Assembly: GCA_900556545.1 (NCBI GenBank)
Contig: USPE01000055.1
Location: 1-10,098 of the forward strand
Direction of reading: 5' to 3'
Length of the DNA stretch: 10,098 bases
From: an uncultured Peptococcaceae bacterium
Lineage (GTDB): Bacteria > Bacillota > Peptococcia > Peptococcales > Peptococcaceae
The translations under genes were made by a program, and so were the position numbers. Positions 1-5,980 of this stretch are shown piece by piece; position 1 is the stretch's first letter; the number at the start of each line of letters is the position of its first letter. The notes under the pieces are model-generated. The model did no database searches and had not been told where the DNA came from. It worked only from the letters and a program-made list of their open reading frames with translations.

Positions 1-322
1 GCAAGGCCATCAGAATCATTAAAATACCGGCTATCCAATACCACCACTGTCCGGCAGCGGATATTAAATGGCCTGCCAACGCCGCCGCTACGCCTAAAAC
101 CGTTATGGTAATGGCTGTGCCCAAGGCAAAGATAAGGGATAATCCAAAAGCACGGCGCCCTTCCGCATTGCCGCCGCCCACATAACCAATAATTAACGGC
201 AGCATGGACAAAGAACAAGGGCTAATCGAAGTCAGCATACCAGCCGCAAACGCTAATAAAGGCGCCAACCAGCCGCTTTGTCCCAATAGCCCCGATAGTT
301 GTTCCAACCAACTCCCTATCAT
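1..322 (-). CDS. CcdA/DsbD-type thiol-disulfide membrane transporter (partial, C-terminus outside window)
   Basis: The first 107 codons of a polytopic membrane protein are present. CcdA/DsbD-family proteins pass electrons from cytoplasmic thioredoxin across the membrane to extracytoplasmic thiol proteins. What is visible is a hydrophobic first helix at about residues 18-45 carrying the family signature SPCSLSMLPLIIGYVGG with the redox cysteine at C36, then a charged loop, then a second hydrophobic helix at about residues 59-80. The ATG (322-320) overlaps the TGA of the upstream thioredoxin-fold gene in an ATGA junction, and GGAG lies 8 nt before it, so the two genes are translationally coupled. 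The partner is therefore almost certainly that thioredoxin-like protein. The gene runs off the left edge, so the second redox cysteine cannot be seen and CcdA cannot be separated from a DsbD-like form. Confidence 0.88.
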   Translation of the reverse strand, partial: MIGSWLEQLSGLLGQSGWLAPLLAFAAGMLTSISPCSLSMLPLIIGYVGGGNAEGRRAFGLSLIFALGTAITITVLGVAAALAGHLISAAGQWWYWIAGILMILMAL

Positions 323-852
323 AGAGCACGCTCCATATCCTGCAAAATCAATGTCATTTGTTCCGCAGTCAGCATACCTTCATGAACAGTGGACAGATGC
401 CGTTCTGTTCCTTTTTCTCTATAATATAAAAATGCAATTTGATTTAAAACCGCTTCACTGGGCTGATAAGGCGTTCCATCGCCATTGATGAAAATCTGCA
501 TGGGCGTTGCGCGAAACTGCACCGGAATTTGTGTTTGCAATTGTATCGCTGCTTCTAACTGTTCGTCCACATTCAGTACCCGAATGATGGCAGTTTCTTT
601 ATTCCGGCGGTAAGCTTCTGCCAGTTCTGGCTCCATGATAACACAATAGGGACAGCTGTCAGAACTAATATCGATCAGCACAGGTTTTCCTTCGGCCAGC
701 AGCAGTTGTAGATCAAATTGCTCCAGCTCCATCTCTGCAGGCGTTCCCTCTGCTTCTGATTGGGCGGGCACTGTTTTCCACACCCACAAAGACAGCGCCG
801 TACAAATTATCAACAATAACACGATCGGCATAATGCCTTTTTTTTGATCCAT
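319..852 (-). CDS. Membrane-anchored thioredoxin-fold protein with CPYC active site
   Basis: This is a 177-residue extracytoplasmic thioredoxin-like protein. Residues 7-25 form one hydrophobic segment after a short KK-containing start, which is a signal anchor. There is no convincing lipobox, since the residue before C17 is Ile. The thioredoxin domain covers about 45-175, with active-site C67-P-Y-C70 and the cis-proline in ATP at P117. CPYC is the dithiol motif typical of glutaredoxins, while TlpA/ResA proteins usually carry CxPC, CEPC or similar. Start: ATG at 852 with AGGAGG upstream at good spacing. It overlaps the downstream CcdA-type gene by ATGA, so it probably receives electrons from that protein and reduces or isomerises disulfides outside the membrane. 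Its natural substrate is not shown by the sequence. parS lies about 40 bp upstream of the start. Confidence 0.85.
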   Translation of the reverse strand: MDQKKGIMPIVLLLIICTALSLWVWKTVPAQSEAEGTPAEMELEQFDLQLLLAEGKPVLIDISSDSCPYCVIMEPELAEAYRRNKETAIIRVLNVDEQLEAAIQLQTQIPVQFRATPMQIFINGDGTPYQPSEAVLNQIAFLYYREKGTERHLSTVHEGMLTAEQMTLILQDMERAL

Positions 853-893
853 CTTTTTCCTCCTGTTTATTTATTATTTTTGGTTAATAACGA

Positions 894-909
894 TGTTTCA
901 CGTGGAACA
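894..909. promoter_or_regulatory. parS site (ParB/Spo0J binding, chromosome segregation)
   Basis: The 16 bases TGTTTCACGTGGAACA read on the other strand as TGTTCCACGTGAAACA, which fits every position of the Bacillota parS consensus TGTTNCACGTGAAACA with N = C. ParB (Spo0J) loads on such sites, spreads, and recruits SMC condensin for origin segregation. It is the only CACGTG in the window. It sits in an intergenic region, just upstream of the thioredoxin-fold gene. The flanks do not repeat it. Confidence 0.85.
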
Positions 910-938
910 ATTTTATTTGCACTGCTGTATCGCCGGGA
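908..938 (+). repeat. Direct repeat copy 1 flanking the foldback region
   Basis: CAATTTTATTTGC followed by a TGCTG-AT-CG-C-GG pattern recurs at 1292-1324 in the same orientation. The first 13 bases match at 12 positions, and the rest is about three quarters identical by eye with a short gap. The copy begins inside the right end of parS. The two copies are about 384 bp apart and bracket both foldbacks, as an inserted or duplicated unit might. Confidence 0.5.
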
Positions 939-1072
939 GATTGTTTGTTGCCTGCCCTCCTTCAGTGGACAGTTTTACCGCCGTTCCCCTTAGTCGGACT
1001 ACGTCCGCCACGGTTGGAACAGCTGGGCAAACTGTCCGCTTCAATGTCGACAACGGCAACAAAACATCTCCC
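935..1072. repeat. Foldback element 1: nested inverted repeat
   Basis: This is a 138-bp foldback made of four nested stems. The outer arms 935-952 and 1055-1072 pair at 16 of 18 positions (GGGAGATTGTTTGTTGCC against GGCAACAAAACATCTCCC). The next arms, 967-975 and 1029-1037, are exact (GGACAGTTT/AAACTGTCC). Then come GTTCC 983-987 with GGAAC 1016-1020, and the tip CGGAC 995-999 with GTCCG 1003-1007 around a 3-nt loop. Arms nested at so many levels suggest either a structured RNA or a palindromic mobile remnant such as a MITE. No T-run follows either end, so it is not a simple terminator. The only ORF across it has no Shine-Dalgarno sequence and is likely spurious. Confidence 0.7.
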
Positions 1073-1088
1073 TAGGTTGCGCATATAA

Positions 1089-1254
1089 GGCTGTCCTATC
1101 CTTTGCCAAAATTCCGACTTAGAGCGAACAATCTTGCCGTATGTCTAAGCTGAGGTGGATGAAATCCAAACCGAAGCAGACATACAAAAGATTGTCCGAT
1201 GTCCGACGCTTTTCTGGTCGGGTAAACGGAGGGAGCGGCAAAGATAGGACTGCC
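1089..1254. repeat. Foldback element 2: nested inverted repeat
   Basis: This is a 166-bp foldback about 16 bp from element 1. The outer arms 1089-1107 and 1237-1254 pair with one mismatch and one bulged C (GTCCTATC-c-TTTGCC). Inside lie CCGAC 1114-1118 with GTCGG 1217-1221, CAATCTT 1129-1135 with AAGATTG 1188-1194, GTATGTCT 1139-1146 with AGACATAC 1178-1185, and GGT 1154-1156 with ACC 1170-1172. The tip is GGAT 1157-1160 with ATCC 1164-1167 around GAA. Two of the middle stems are exact. It shares the ACAATCT/AGATTGT word with element 1 but is otherwise different in sequence. I do not recognise a known RNA family (see rejected items). Confidence 0.7.
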
Positions 1255-1291
1255 GACTACACAATCTTTCACGCTAAACATTCATATTAAC

Positions 1292-1324
1292 CAATTTTGT
1301 TTGCGATGCTGCATTATCGGCAGG
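1292..1324 (+). repeat. Direct repeat copy 2 flanking the foldback region
   Basis: CAATTTTGTTTGC and the following TGCTGCATTATCGGCAGG repeat the sequence at 908-938 imperfectly, in the same orientation, on the far side of the two foldbacks. Confidence 0.5.
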
Positions 1325-1341
1325 CATTTTTCGTGTACAAA

Positions 1342-1350
1342 ATTATAGCA
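1342..1350 (-). promoter_or_regulatory. Extended -10 promoter reading into the foldback region
   Basis: On the minus strand the sequence reads TGCTATAAT, a perfect -10 hexamer with the TGn extension, just after the stop codon of the transglutaminase-like gene. No good -35 is seen at 16-18 bp, which is common for extended -10 promoters. Transcription would start near 1335 and run through both foldbacks and parS to the thioredoxin-fold gene, giving a leader of about 480 nt, or a separate structured RNA. Confidence 0.5.
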
Positions 1351-1360
1351 CCTGTATTCC

Positions 1361-2851
1361 TTAGGCAGCTTGCTCCTGTGCAGATTGATCCTGCTGAGTC
1401 TGCTTTTGCTGTTCGTCCATCAGCTGCAATGTGGCGTAGGTCATATCCACAATATCTCCGCGGGTGGCAGCAGTATTGCCCGATGCCTGCTCCTCGGTTA
1501 AAATACCGTGAGTAACCGCAATAGCTAAAGCGTCCTGGTAGCTGTGCTCAATATTTAACACTCGCAGCATCATAACTGCATAATCCCGTTTGGAAACGTC
1601 ATCCGTACCAAAGGTGGTACTGCTTTGTCCCGCTGCCAGTTTGTTGTCGTACAAAAAGCCGATGGAAGATTTGGCCCACTGGGGCACATCGGTAAAAGGA
1701 CAGACAGAGGCATAATAATCGCCCCGTTCCCGCAATGCGGCAACGCCGTCATTCATACGCATTACCATAACGCCCATTTCAATGCGGGTCATATTATCTT
1801 CCAATCGGAACCCGCCTTCATCGCCGGAGAATAGTCCCAGTTCTTTTAGAGCTTCCGCTTTTTTCTGCGTGTCCTGACTGATAGGCTGTGTTGCAGCATC
1901 GCTGTTTTGCTCTGTATCTTCTTTATTTTCTCCGCTTACATCATCTAAATAGCTTTTATCCGCAATATCTCCGGAGACAGCGTTTTGCAGCGAAAGACCG
2001 GCAAATGGCAGCGTGGTGTCATGTTGACCGGTGGTGCGGCCAGTGTAGATTTCTTTGCTGGTTTCATAGCTGTTTTTGCTGTAGCTGTGCGTTCCTTTTT
2101 GCTGGAACGTATCTAAGTCCAGCAGAAAATAGGACCAGCGATCGCTGTTATCCTGTTTGCCCACAGGGTCATTAAATGTAACATCAAGCATCCACCACTT
2201 ATCGTTCAAATATACCGCATTCCAGATATGGTCGCCGTTATAGGCGGTACCCGTTACTTTTATGCAGGGAATATCCAACAATTGACAAAGCAGCTGCACA
2301 CTGTTGGCATAGCCTTCACAAACGGCCTTTCCTTCTATCAGGCAGCCATAAGTGGTAAATGCCTTAGGGTATTGCTCCGGATTTTTTACTGCTGCCGACA
2401 CATATTCACAGTGATCCACCAGATAGTTGTTAATAAACCGCAGCTTTTCATAATCGGTTGTGTAAATATCTGTTTGTGCAACGATTTCCTTAGCCTTTTT
2501 TAATACCTGCTGATTGAGGTCATTGTATTCACGGCCGCGGAACGTAACAAAAAAAGTAGTCGGATTCACATTGGTATAATATTGCATGCTGGCATCCAGA
2601 CTAAAAGGAACCAGTCGTGTAGATAAATCCAGTGCATCATTGATAAAATTTTCTGCCGCGGGACTTTTACCGGCCACATTGGTTTCTATTTGTATTTCGC
2701 CCACCGCATTGTTGGTCAGATAATCCTGATATAAAGTTGTTGCCGCTCCCACTTCGTCATTGGCCGAATTAGCCAATGCAGGAAAAGCCGTTGCCAAAAT
2801 GATAAGACCGGCGCAAAAAACAGTGCTGAGCTTTTTGTGTTTCATGTGCAT
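1361..2851 (-). CDS. Exported transglutaminase-like protein with C-terminal SLH-like repeats
   Basis: The protein has 496 residues. A signal peptide (KHKK, a hydrophobic stretch at about 8-23, then cleavage after ALA at about residue 27) sends it outside the cell. Residues about 130-230 form a transglutaminase-like papain-fold domain with the full triad: C178 in AVCEGYA, H208 in GDHIWNAV and D223 in MLDVTFNDP. In bacteria such domains usually act as proteases or amidases rather than cross-linkers. A linker rich in D, E, N, S and T (about 300-330) leads to S-layer-homology-like repeats at about 333-475, such as the stretches around CPFTDVPQWAKSSIGFLYDN and FGTDDVSKRDYAVMMLRVL. These would hold it to the cell wall. 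The tail is Gln-rich. Two starts are possible: ATG 2851, or ATG 2845, which has GTGGG at better spacing. Neither has a strong Shine-Dalgarno. Substrate unknown. Confidence 0.85.
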   Translation of the reverse strand: MHMKHKKLSTVFCAGLIILATAFPALANSANDEVGAATTLYQDYLTNNAVGEIQIETNVAGKSPAAENFINDALDLSTRLVPFSLDASMQYYTNVNPTTFFVTFRGREYNDLNQQVLKKAKEIVAQTDIYTTDYEKLRFINNYLVDHCEYVSAAVKNPEQYPKAFTTYGCLIEGKAVCEGYANSVQLLCQLLDIPCIKVTGTAYNGDHIWNAVYLNDKWWMLDVTFNDPVGKQDNSDRWSYFLLDLDTFQQKGTHSYSKNSYETSKEIYTGRTTGQHDTTLPFAGLSLQNAVSGDIADKSYLDDVSGENKEDTEQNSDAATQPISQDTQKKAEALKELGLFSGDEGGFRLEDNMTRIEMGVMVMRMNDGVAALRERGDYYASVCPFTDVPQWAKSSIGFLYDNKLAAGQSSTTFGTDDVSKRDYAVMMLRVLNIEHSYQDALAIAVTHGILTEEQASGNTAATRGDIVDMTYATLQLMDEQQKQTQQDQSAQEQAA

Positions 2852-2909
2852 CCCACACTTTCTTGGTAATTCATTTTACAGACATTTACTGCCCGTTTAT
2901 ATCTGTTAC

Positions 2910-2918
2910 AGTATAGCA
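2910..2918 (-). promoter_or_regulatory. Extended -10 promoter of the transglutaminase-like gene
   Basis: The minus strand reads TGCTATACT, one base off the consensus -10 and carrying the TGn extension. No clear -35 is present. The predicted start near 2903 gives a 5' leader of about 50 nt before ATG 2851. The surrounding 2852-3117 gap is A+T-rich and holds nothing else I can support apart from the divergent promoter at 2993-3021. Confidence 0.5.
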
Positions 2919-2992
2919 TAGTTTTACATTTTTTTATGTATGGATTTTATTAAGATTTACTCCAATAAAAAATAATTTTATATAAAAGAAAT

Positions 2993-3021
2993 TTGCTCTG
3001 TTAAGCTTTTTGCATTATAAT
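2993..3021 (+). promoter_or_regulatory. Sigma-A type promoter of the DUF4446-marR pair
   Basis: TTGCTC (2993-2998) and TATAAT (3016-3021) are separated by exactly 17 bp. Transcription would begin near 3028 and leave a leader of about 90 nt in which I see no strong hairpin. GAGGAG lies just before the ATG at 3118. Confidence 0.6.
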
Positions 3022-3117
3022 AAATAAAATCAGTATTTTTAAGCAATACACAAGCGGCATGACAGTATCGCAGCAAGTGAAAAACCAGTATCAAAACAGG
3101 CAGAGGAGAGAACAAAT

Positions 3118-3657
3118 ATGGAAATACTGGCGGAATTAAATCAGTATGCAATCATTTTTACAGCAGTTATGGCACTTTTAGCCCTTATTTTTTTAATTCG
3201 TCTGGTGCAGCTGCAGGGAGAGGTAAAAGCCCTAAAGAAAAAATATACAGCGCTTACGTTGGGTGTAAACGGTGAAAACCTCAGCCAGATCGTAGAAGAT
3301 TTGGTGGCCAGCAATGCGCAGACTCAGCAGATATCCCAGCAGCTGGAGCAAGATGTAAAAGACCTGCGCAAGCGGCAGCAGGCCAACTTAAATCATGTAG
3401 CCATTATGCACTATAACGCCTTTGATTTTACCTACGGTGAGCTGAGTTTTTCTATGGCTGTGCTGGATGACTTGGGTAACGGTTATATCTTTACCAACAT
3501 TCACAATAGGGATGATGCCCGTTGCTATTGCAAACGGATATTAAACGGCGAAAGCAAACATCCGCTGAGCGATGAAGAAAAAGAAGTATTAGAGTATGCC
3601 ATCAATAATGAAGTCAATTACAGCCGTACCGCCAGAAATACGGCTGTAAGCAAATAA
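3118..3657 (+). CDS. DUF4446 family membrane-anchored protein
   Basis: The protein has 179 residues and an unknown biochemical role. The N-terminus holds one membrane segment (about residues 10-30), followed by a helical, probably coiled-coil stretch rich in Q, K and E (about 31-97). The C-terminal part (about 98-170) carries the family's recognisable pattern: HYNAFDFTYGELSFSMAVLD, then a G-[YV]-[IV]-[FL]-T-[NS]-I-H-x-R-D-D-A-R segment, and LSDEEKEVLEYA near the end. In many Bacillota, DUF4446 genes lie close to parA-parB in the origin region. Here it lies about 2.2 kb from a parS site, which fits that neighbourhood, although no parB is in the window. Start ATG 3118 has GAGGAG 7-12 nt upstream. 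A marR gene follows after 23 bp, probably in the same operon. Confidence 0.85.
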   Translation: MEILAELNQYAIIFTAVMALLALIFLIRLVQLQGEVKALKKKYTALTLGVNGENLSQIVEDLVASNAQTQQISQQLEQDVKDLRKRQQANLNHVAIMHYNAFDFTYGELSFSMAVLDDLGNGYIFTNIHNRDDARCYCKRILNGESKHPLSDEEKEVLEYAINNEVNYSRTARNTAVSK

Positions 3658-3680
3658 AAACAGGTTGTGGTGATGATATA

Positions 3681-4121
3681 GTGGAAAACGATAGTTCATT
3701 CGGGTTGCTATTTAAGCAGATTTCCATTGCATTTTCCAATAATTTTCAGAGAGAAGCGGCGCGGTATGATCTAACACCGTCCCAGGCCAGCATCTTGATT
3801 TATTTATCCAAGGTGGATCATCCGGTAAATCAACGAGAGTTAGAAAAATATTTCAGGCTGACCAACCCCACAGTAACAGGGTTGATGCAGCGCATGGAAA
3901 ACAAAGGATTTATTCGCCGGGAAATGAATCAGGCGGATAATCGTTCCAAATATATTATTTTAACGCCCAAAGCCATGGAGATCAGTGCCGAAGTGCGAAA
4001 CAATCTATATAAAGTAGAAGAAGATATTACTCAGGGGCTATCTCAGCAGGAGTGTGCCCACCTGCGTCAGCTGCTGCAGCAGGTGTTGGAGATCATGTAT
4101 CGCTGTCCCCAGCAGGATTAA
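3681..4121 (+). CDS. MarR family transcriptional regulator
   Basis: The protein has 146 residues, the usual MarR length. Dimerisation helices lie at both ends. The winged helix-turn-helix spans about residues 35-100: the recognition region around VNQRELEKYFRLTNPTVTGL, then MENKGFIRRE, and the wing with D-NRSKYIILTPK. MarR proteins bind palindromic operators as dimers and usually release DNA when a small phenolic or oxidant ligand binds. The effector cannot be read from the sequence, and no cysteine pair typical of OhrR is in the usual N-terminal place. Start: GTG at 3681, supported by GGTGAT 6 nt upstream, a partial match to the AGGAGGTGATC anti-Shine-Dalgarno complement. The only neighbour in the operon is the DUF4446 gene. 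There is no transporter or detoxification gene next to it, so the target may be elsewhere or autoregulatory. Confidence 0.92.
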   Translation: MENDSSFGLLFKQISIAFSNNFQREAARYDLTPSQASILIYLSKVDHPVNQRELEKYFRLTNPTVTGLMQRMENKGFIRREMNQADNRSKYIILTPKAMEISAEVRNNLYKVEEDITQGLSQQECAHLRQLLQQVLEIMYRCPQQD

Positions 4122-4144
4122 GTATTTTGCCTGGCGGGTAATGA

Positions 4145-4417
4145 TATGATGCAGATGTATTTGACAGAACCAATGGAAGTGAAGTGGAGGACATGCTGTT
4201 TACAGAATGGAATATGGATGAAGTATTGGCGGTTACGGCAGAAGAAGCCAGAGCTGAAGGAAGGGCGGCTGGAAGAATCGAAGGCGAACGCAGCGGCTTG
4301 GAAAAAGGTAGGAAACAGATGATACGAGCGTTAGATGGCGTGTTATCCGCTGAGGTGATTGCGGAAAAGTTGGGATAGTTGTTAGAGTATGTGCAGGAGA
4401 TTTTGAAGAAACAGTAA
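4145..4417 (+). pseudogene. C-terminal remnant of an Rpn-type (PD-(D/E)XK) nuclease/transposase
   Basis: The reading frame is open from 4145 and resembles the C-terminal end of Rpn/PD-(D/E)XK 'recombination-promoting nuclease' proteins: an E-DMLFTEWNMDEVLAV segment, then the charged E-A-R-x-E-G-R-x-x-G repeat tail. An in-frame TAG at 4376-4378 interrupts it. Past the stop the same frame continues with LLEYVQEILKKQ and ends at TAA 4415-4417, which is the family's normal ending after a VIAEKxG helix. The nuclease domain, with its D/E-x-K catalytic residues, is absent, and the frame closes upstream at TGA 4142-4144. A GTG at 4184 could start a 64-residue peptide, but nothing suggests it is functional. 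This is a decayed mobile fragment between marR and a terminator. Confidence 0.65.
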
Positions 4418-4424
4418 GAATGAT

Positions 4425-4458
4425 GGCTCTGTATCGCTATGGTGCAGAGCCGTTTTTT
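4425..4458 (+). terminator. Rho-independent terminator
   Basis: GGCTCTG (4425-4431) pairs exactly with CAGAGCC (4445-4451). Four further pairs, two of them G-T, extend the stem to a GCTAT loop, and GTTTTTT follows at 4452-4458. It ends plus-strand transcription from the DUF4446-marR operon and the Rpn fragment. On the minus strand the hairpin is followed only by ATCATTCTT, so it would be a weak terminator for the convergent MBL gene. Confidence 0.85.
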
Positions 4459-4495
4459 ATGCTTCATTTGGTCTTATAAACGATAAATAGAGGAT

Positions 4496-5881
4496 TCAAT
4501 TTGGCGAAATGGAAAAATGCTGACCGTAGTAAGGTACTTGAACGGAATAATTTTGTTGCTGCAAGCTTTGTGCCAGCAGTAAGGAAACCTCTTCATCGCC
4601 ATGGTTTAAAAATATTTGCTGCGGTTTGGGTTGTATTTGGCCAAGCCATTGCTGCAAAATTTGATAATCACCATGAATGGGGCGGAGATGTAGTGATACA
4701 ATGCGGGCTTGTACGGTTATATCATGCCCCAGTAGTTTCACCCGGCGAGTACCGTTGGATAATATGTGACTCAGAGTACCGCGGCGTTGGTTGCCCAGCA
4801 GGATAATTGTGCATTGGGAATTGTTTAAGTTATGTAGAAGGTGGTGGCAAATAGGGCCGCTGTCGCAGGCGCTGCTGGCAGCAATGATTACTTTGGGTGC
4901 AGGAGTATGATTAATTGCCTGTGATTGTTGGCGGTTGGTACAAAAATGCAGATTGGAAAACTCCAGTAAGGTGCCGTGATGCTGTTTTAAAGTTAATGCC
5001 TCTTTATCCAGATAAGCATCTAGCATACCGCTGCGGTATAATTGATTTGCTTCCTGAGATAGCGGGCTGTCTACATAAACGGGAAAGTCTGGCAGGGAAG
5101 GGGTAAGCTTATGTTGTTTGATGCAATGCAGATAGTAGAGCAGCTCTTGGGTGCGGCCAACAGCAGCGGCTGGAATTAAAACATTGCCGCCGCGCTGAAA
5201 GGTTTGCTCCAGTAATTGGGCCAATGGCTGCAAATAATCAGACTGCTGTAAGTAGCAGTGGTCTCCATGGGTACTTTCCATAACTACAATGTCTGCTTTT
5301 GGTGCATTTTGCGGGTTTTCGATGATGGGCATGCTGCGATTGCCGATGTCGCCGCTGAATACGATGGTGCGTTGCTGCTGTTGTTCCGTATAGCGCAAGG
5401 CGATTGTGGCAGAACCCAGCATATGACCAGCATCATAAAAAGTAAACTGTAGTTGGGGCTGCAGCTTGCATGGCTGATGATAAGGGAGGGTGTGTATTTG
5501 CCGCAGTGTGGCTTCTACATCCTCCATGGTAAACAATATGCGGTTTGTTGATTGATGTTTGTGCCAGTGATGGTCATTTTCCTGCATGTGGGCACTGTCC
5601 TGCAGCATAATTTTTAATAACTGGGCTGTAGGTTCTGTCATAAAAACAGGGCCGGCGAATCCCTGCTTTACCAGCAGCGGCAGCCGGCCGCAATGATCTA
5701 TATGACAATGGGTTAGCAAAACGTAGTCGATATCCTGAGGCTGAAAGGGAAAGTGATGGTTATCAATCACATCATGCCCCTGCTGCAGACCACAGTCAAT
5801 CAATAGCTGTGCTGTGGGCAGTTGTATGTGAATGCAGCTGCCGGTGACCGCTCGGGCTGCACCGCAAAAAGTAAGTTCCAT
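4496..5881 (-). CDS. MBL-fold beta-CASP RNA metallo-hydrolase
   Basis: The protein has 461 residues and is of the cytoplasmic beta-CASP nuclease type (RNase J / CPSF-73 / TTHA0252 superfamily), zinc-dependent. Domain order: a metallo-beta-lactamase core at the N-terminus, a beta-CASP insert in the middle, and a C-terminal return to the core with the RMMBL segment. Visible metal ligands and motifs are D29 in LLIDCGLQQG, THCHIDHCG (H58, H60, D62, H63), H153 in DAGHMLGSA, D178 in FSGDIGN, E202 in MESTHGD, H403 in IHGDYQ (usually S/G-HAD in relatives) and H427 in NHGDEE. All catalytic positions look intact. The length fits the stand-alone family and is shorter than RNase J. Start ATG 5881 has GGAGGA 9 nt upstream. 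It lies 99 bp behind ksgA on the same strand, which makes an RNA-maturation cluster. Its substrate is not known. Confidence 0.9.
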   Translation of the reverse strand: MELTFCGAARAVTGSCIHIQLPTAQLLIDCGLQQGHDVIDNHHFPFQPQDIDYVLLTHCHIDHCGRLPLLVKQGFAGPVFMTEPTAQLLKIMLQDSAHMQENDHHWHKHQSTNRILFTMEDVEATLRQIHTLPYHQPCKLQPQLQFTFYDAGHMLGSATIALRYTEQQQQRTIVFSGDIGNRSMPIIENPQNAPKADIVVMESTHGDHCYLQQSDYLQPLAQLLEQTFQRGGNVLIPAAAVGRTQELLYYLHCIKQHKLTPSLPDFPVYVDSPLSQEANQLYRSGMLDAYLDKEALTLKQHHGTLLEFSNLHFCTNRQQSQAINHTPAPKVIIAASSACDSGPICHHLLHNLNNSQCTIILLGNQRRGTLSHILSNGTRRVKLLGHDITVQARIVSLHLRPIHGDYQILQQWLGQIQPKPQQIFLNHGDEEVSLLLAQSLQQQNYSVQVPYYGQHFSISPN

Positions 5882-5980
5882 GATAAAGATTCCTCCGCTT
5901 CTGAGTATGCTTTTTATAAATGGTTAATAATAGGTTTTCCATTACAGGCGGAGTCTATGCAAATATCGGTTATTTACGGA

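Noticed and set aside
893..1075. Plus-strand ORF of 60 codons starting in parS
   Set aside because: No Shine-Dalgarno, unusual composition, and it lies across foldback 1; the start codon is part of the parS sequence.
1089..1254. Signal recognition particle RNA or 6S RNA
   Set aside because: The tip has GAA between GGAT and ATCC, with a nearby GAAGCAG, faintly like SRP helix 8, but the conserved core loop sequence is absent. The open central bubble of 6S RNA is also not seen.
1096..1281. Minus-strand ORF of 61 codons
   Set aside because: It coincides with foldback 2, has no ribosome binding site, and shows no recognisable protein features.
4093..4467. Minus-strand ORF of 124 codons
   Set aside because: It is antisense to the Rpn-type fragment and the terminator, and its serine-rich composition is that of a shadow frame.
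5003..5013. DnaA-box-like TTATCCAGA
   Set aside because: A single near match inside the MBL coding sequence, with no cluster and no A+T-rich unwinding region beside it.
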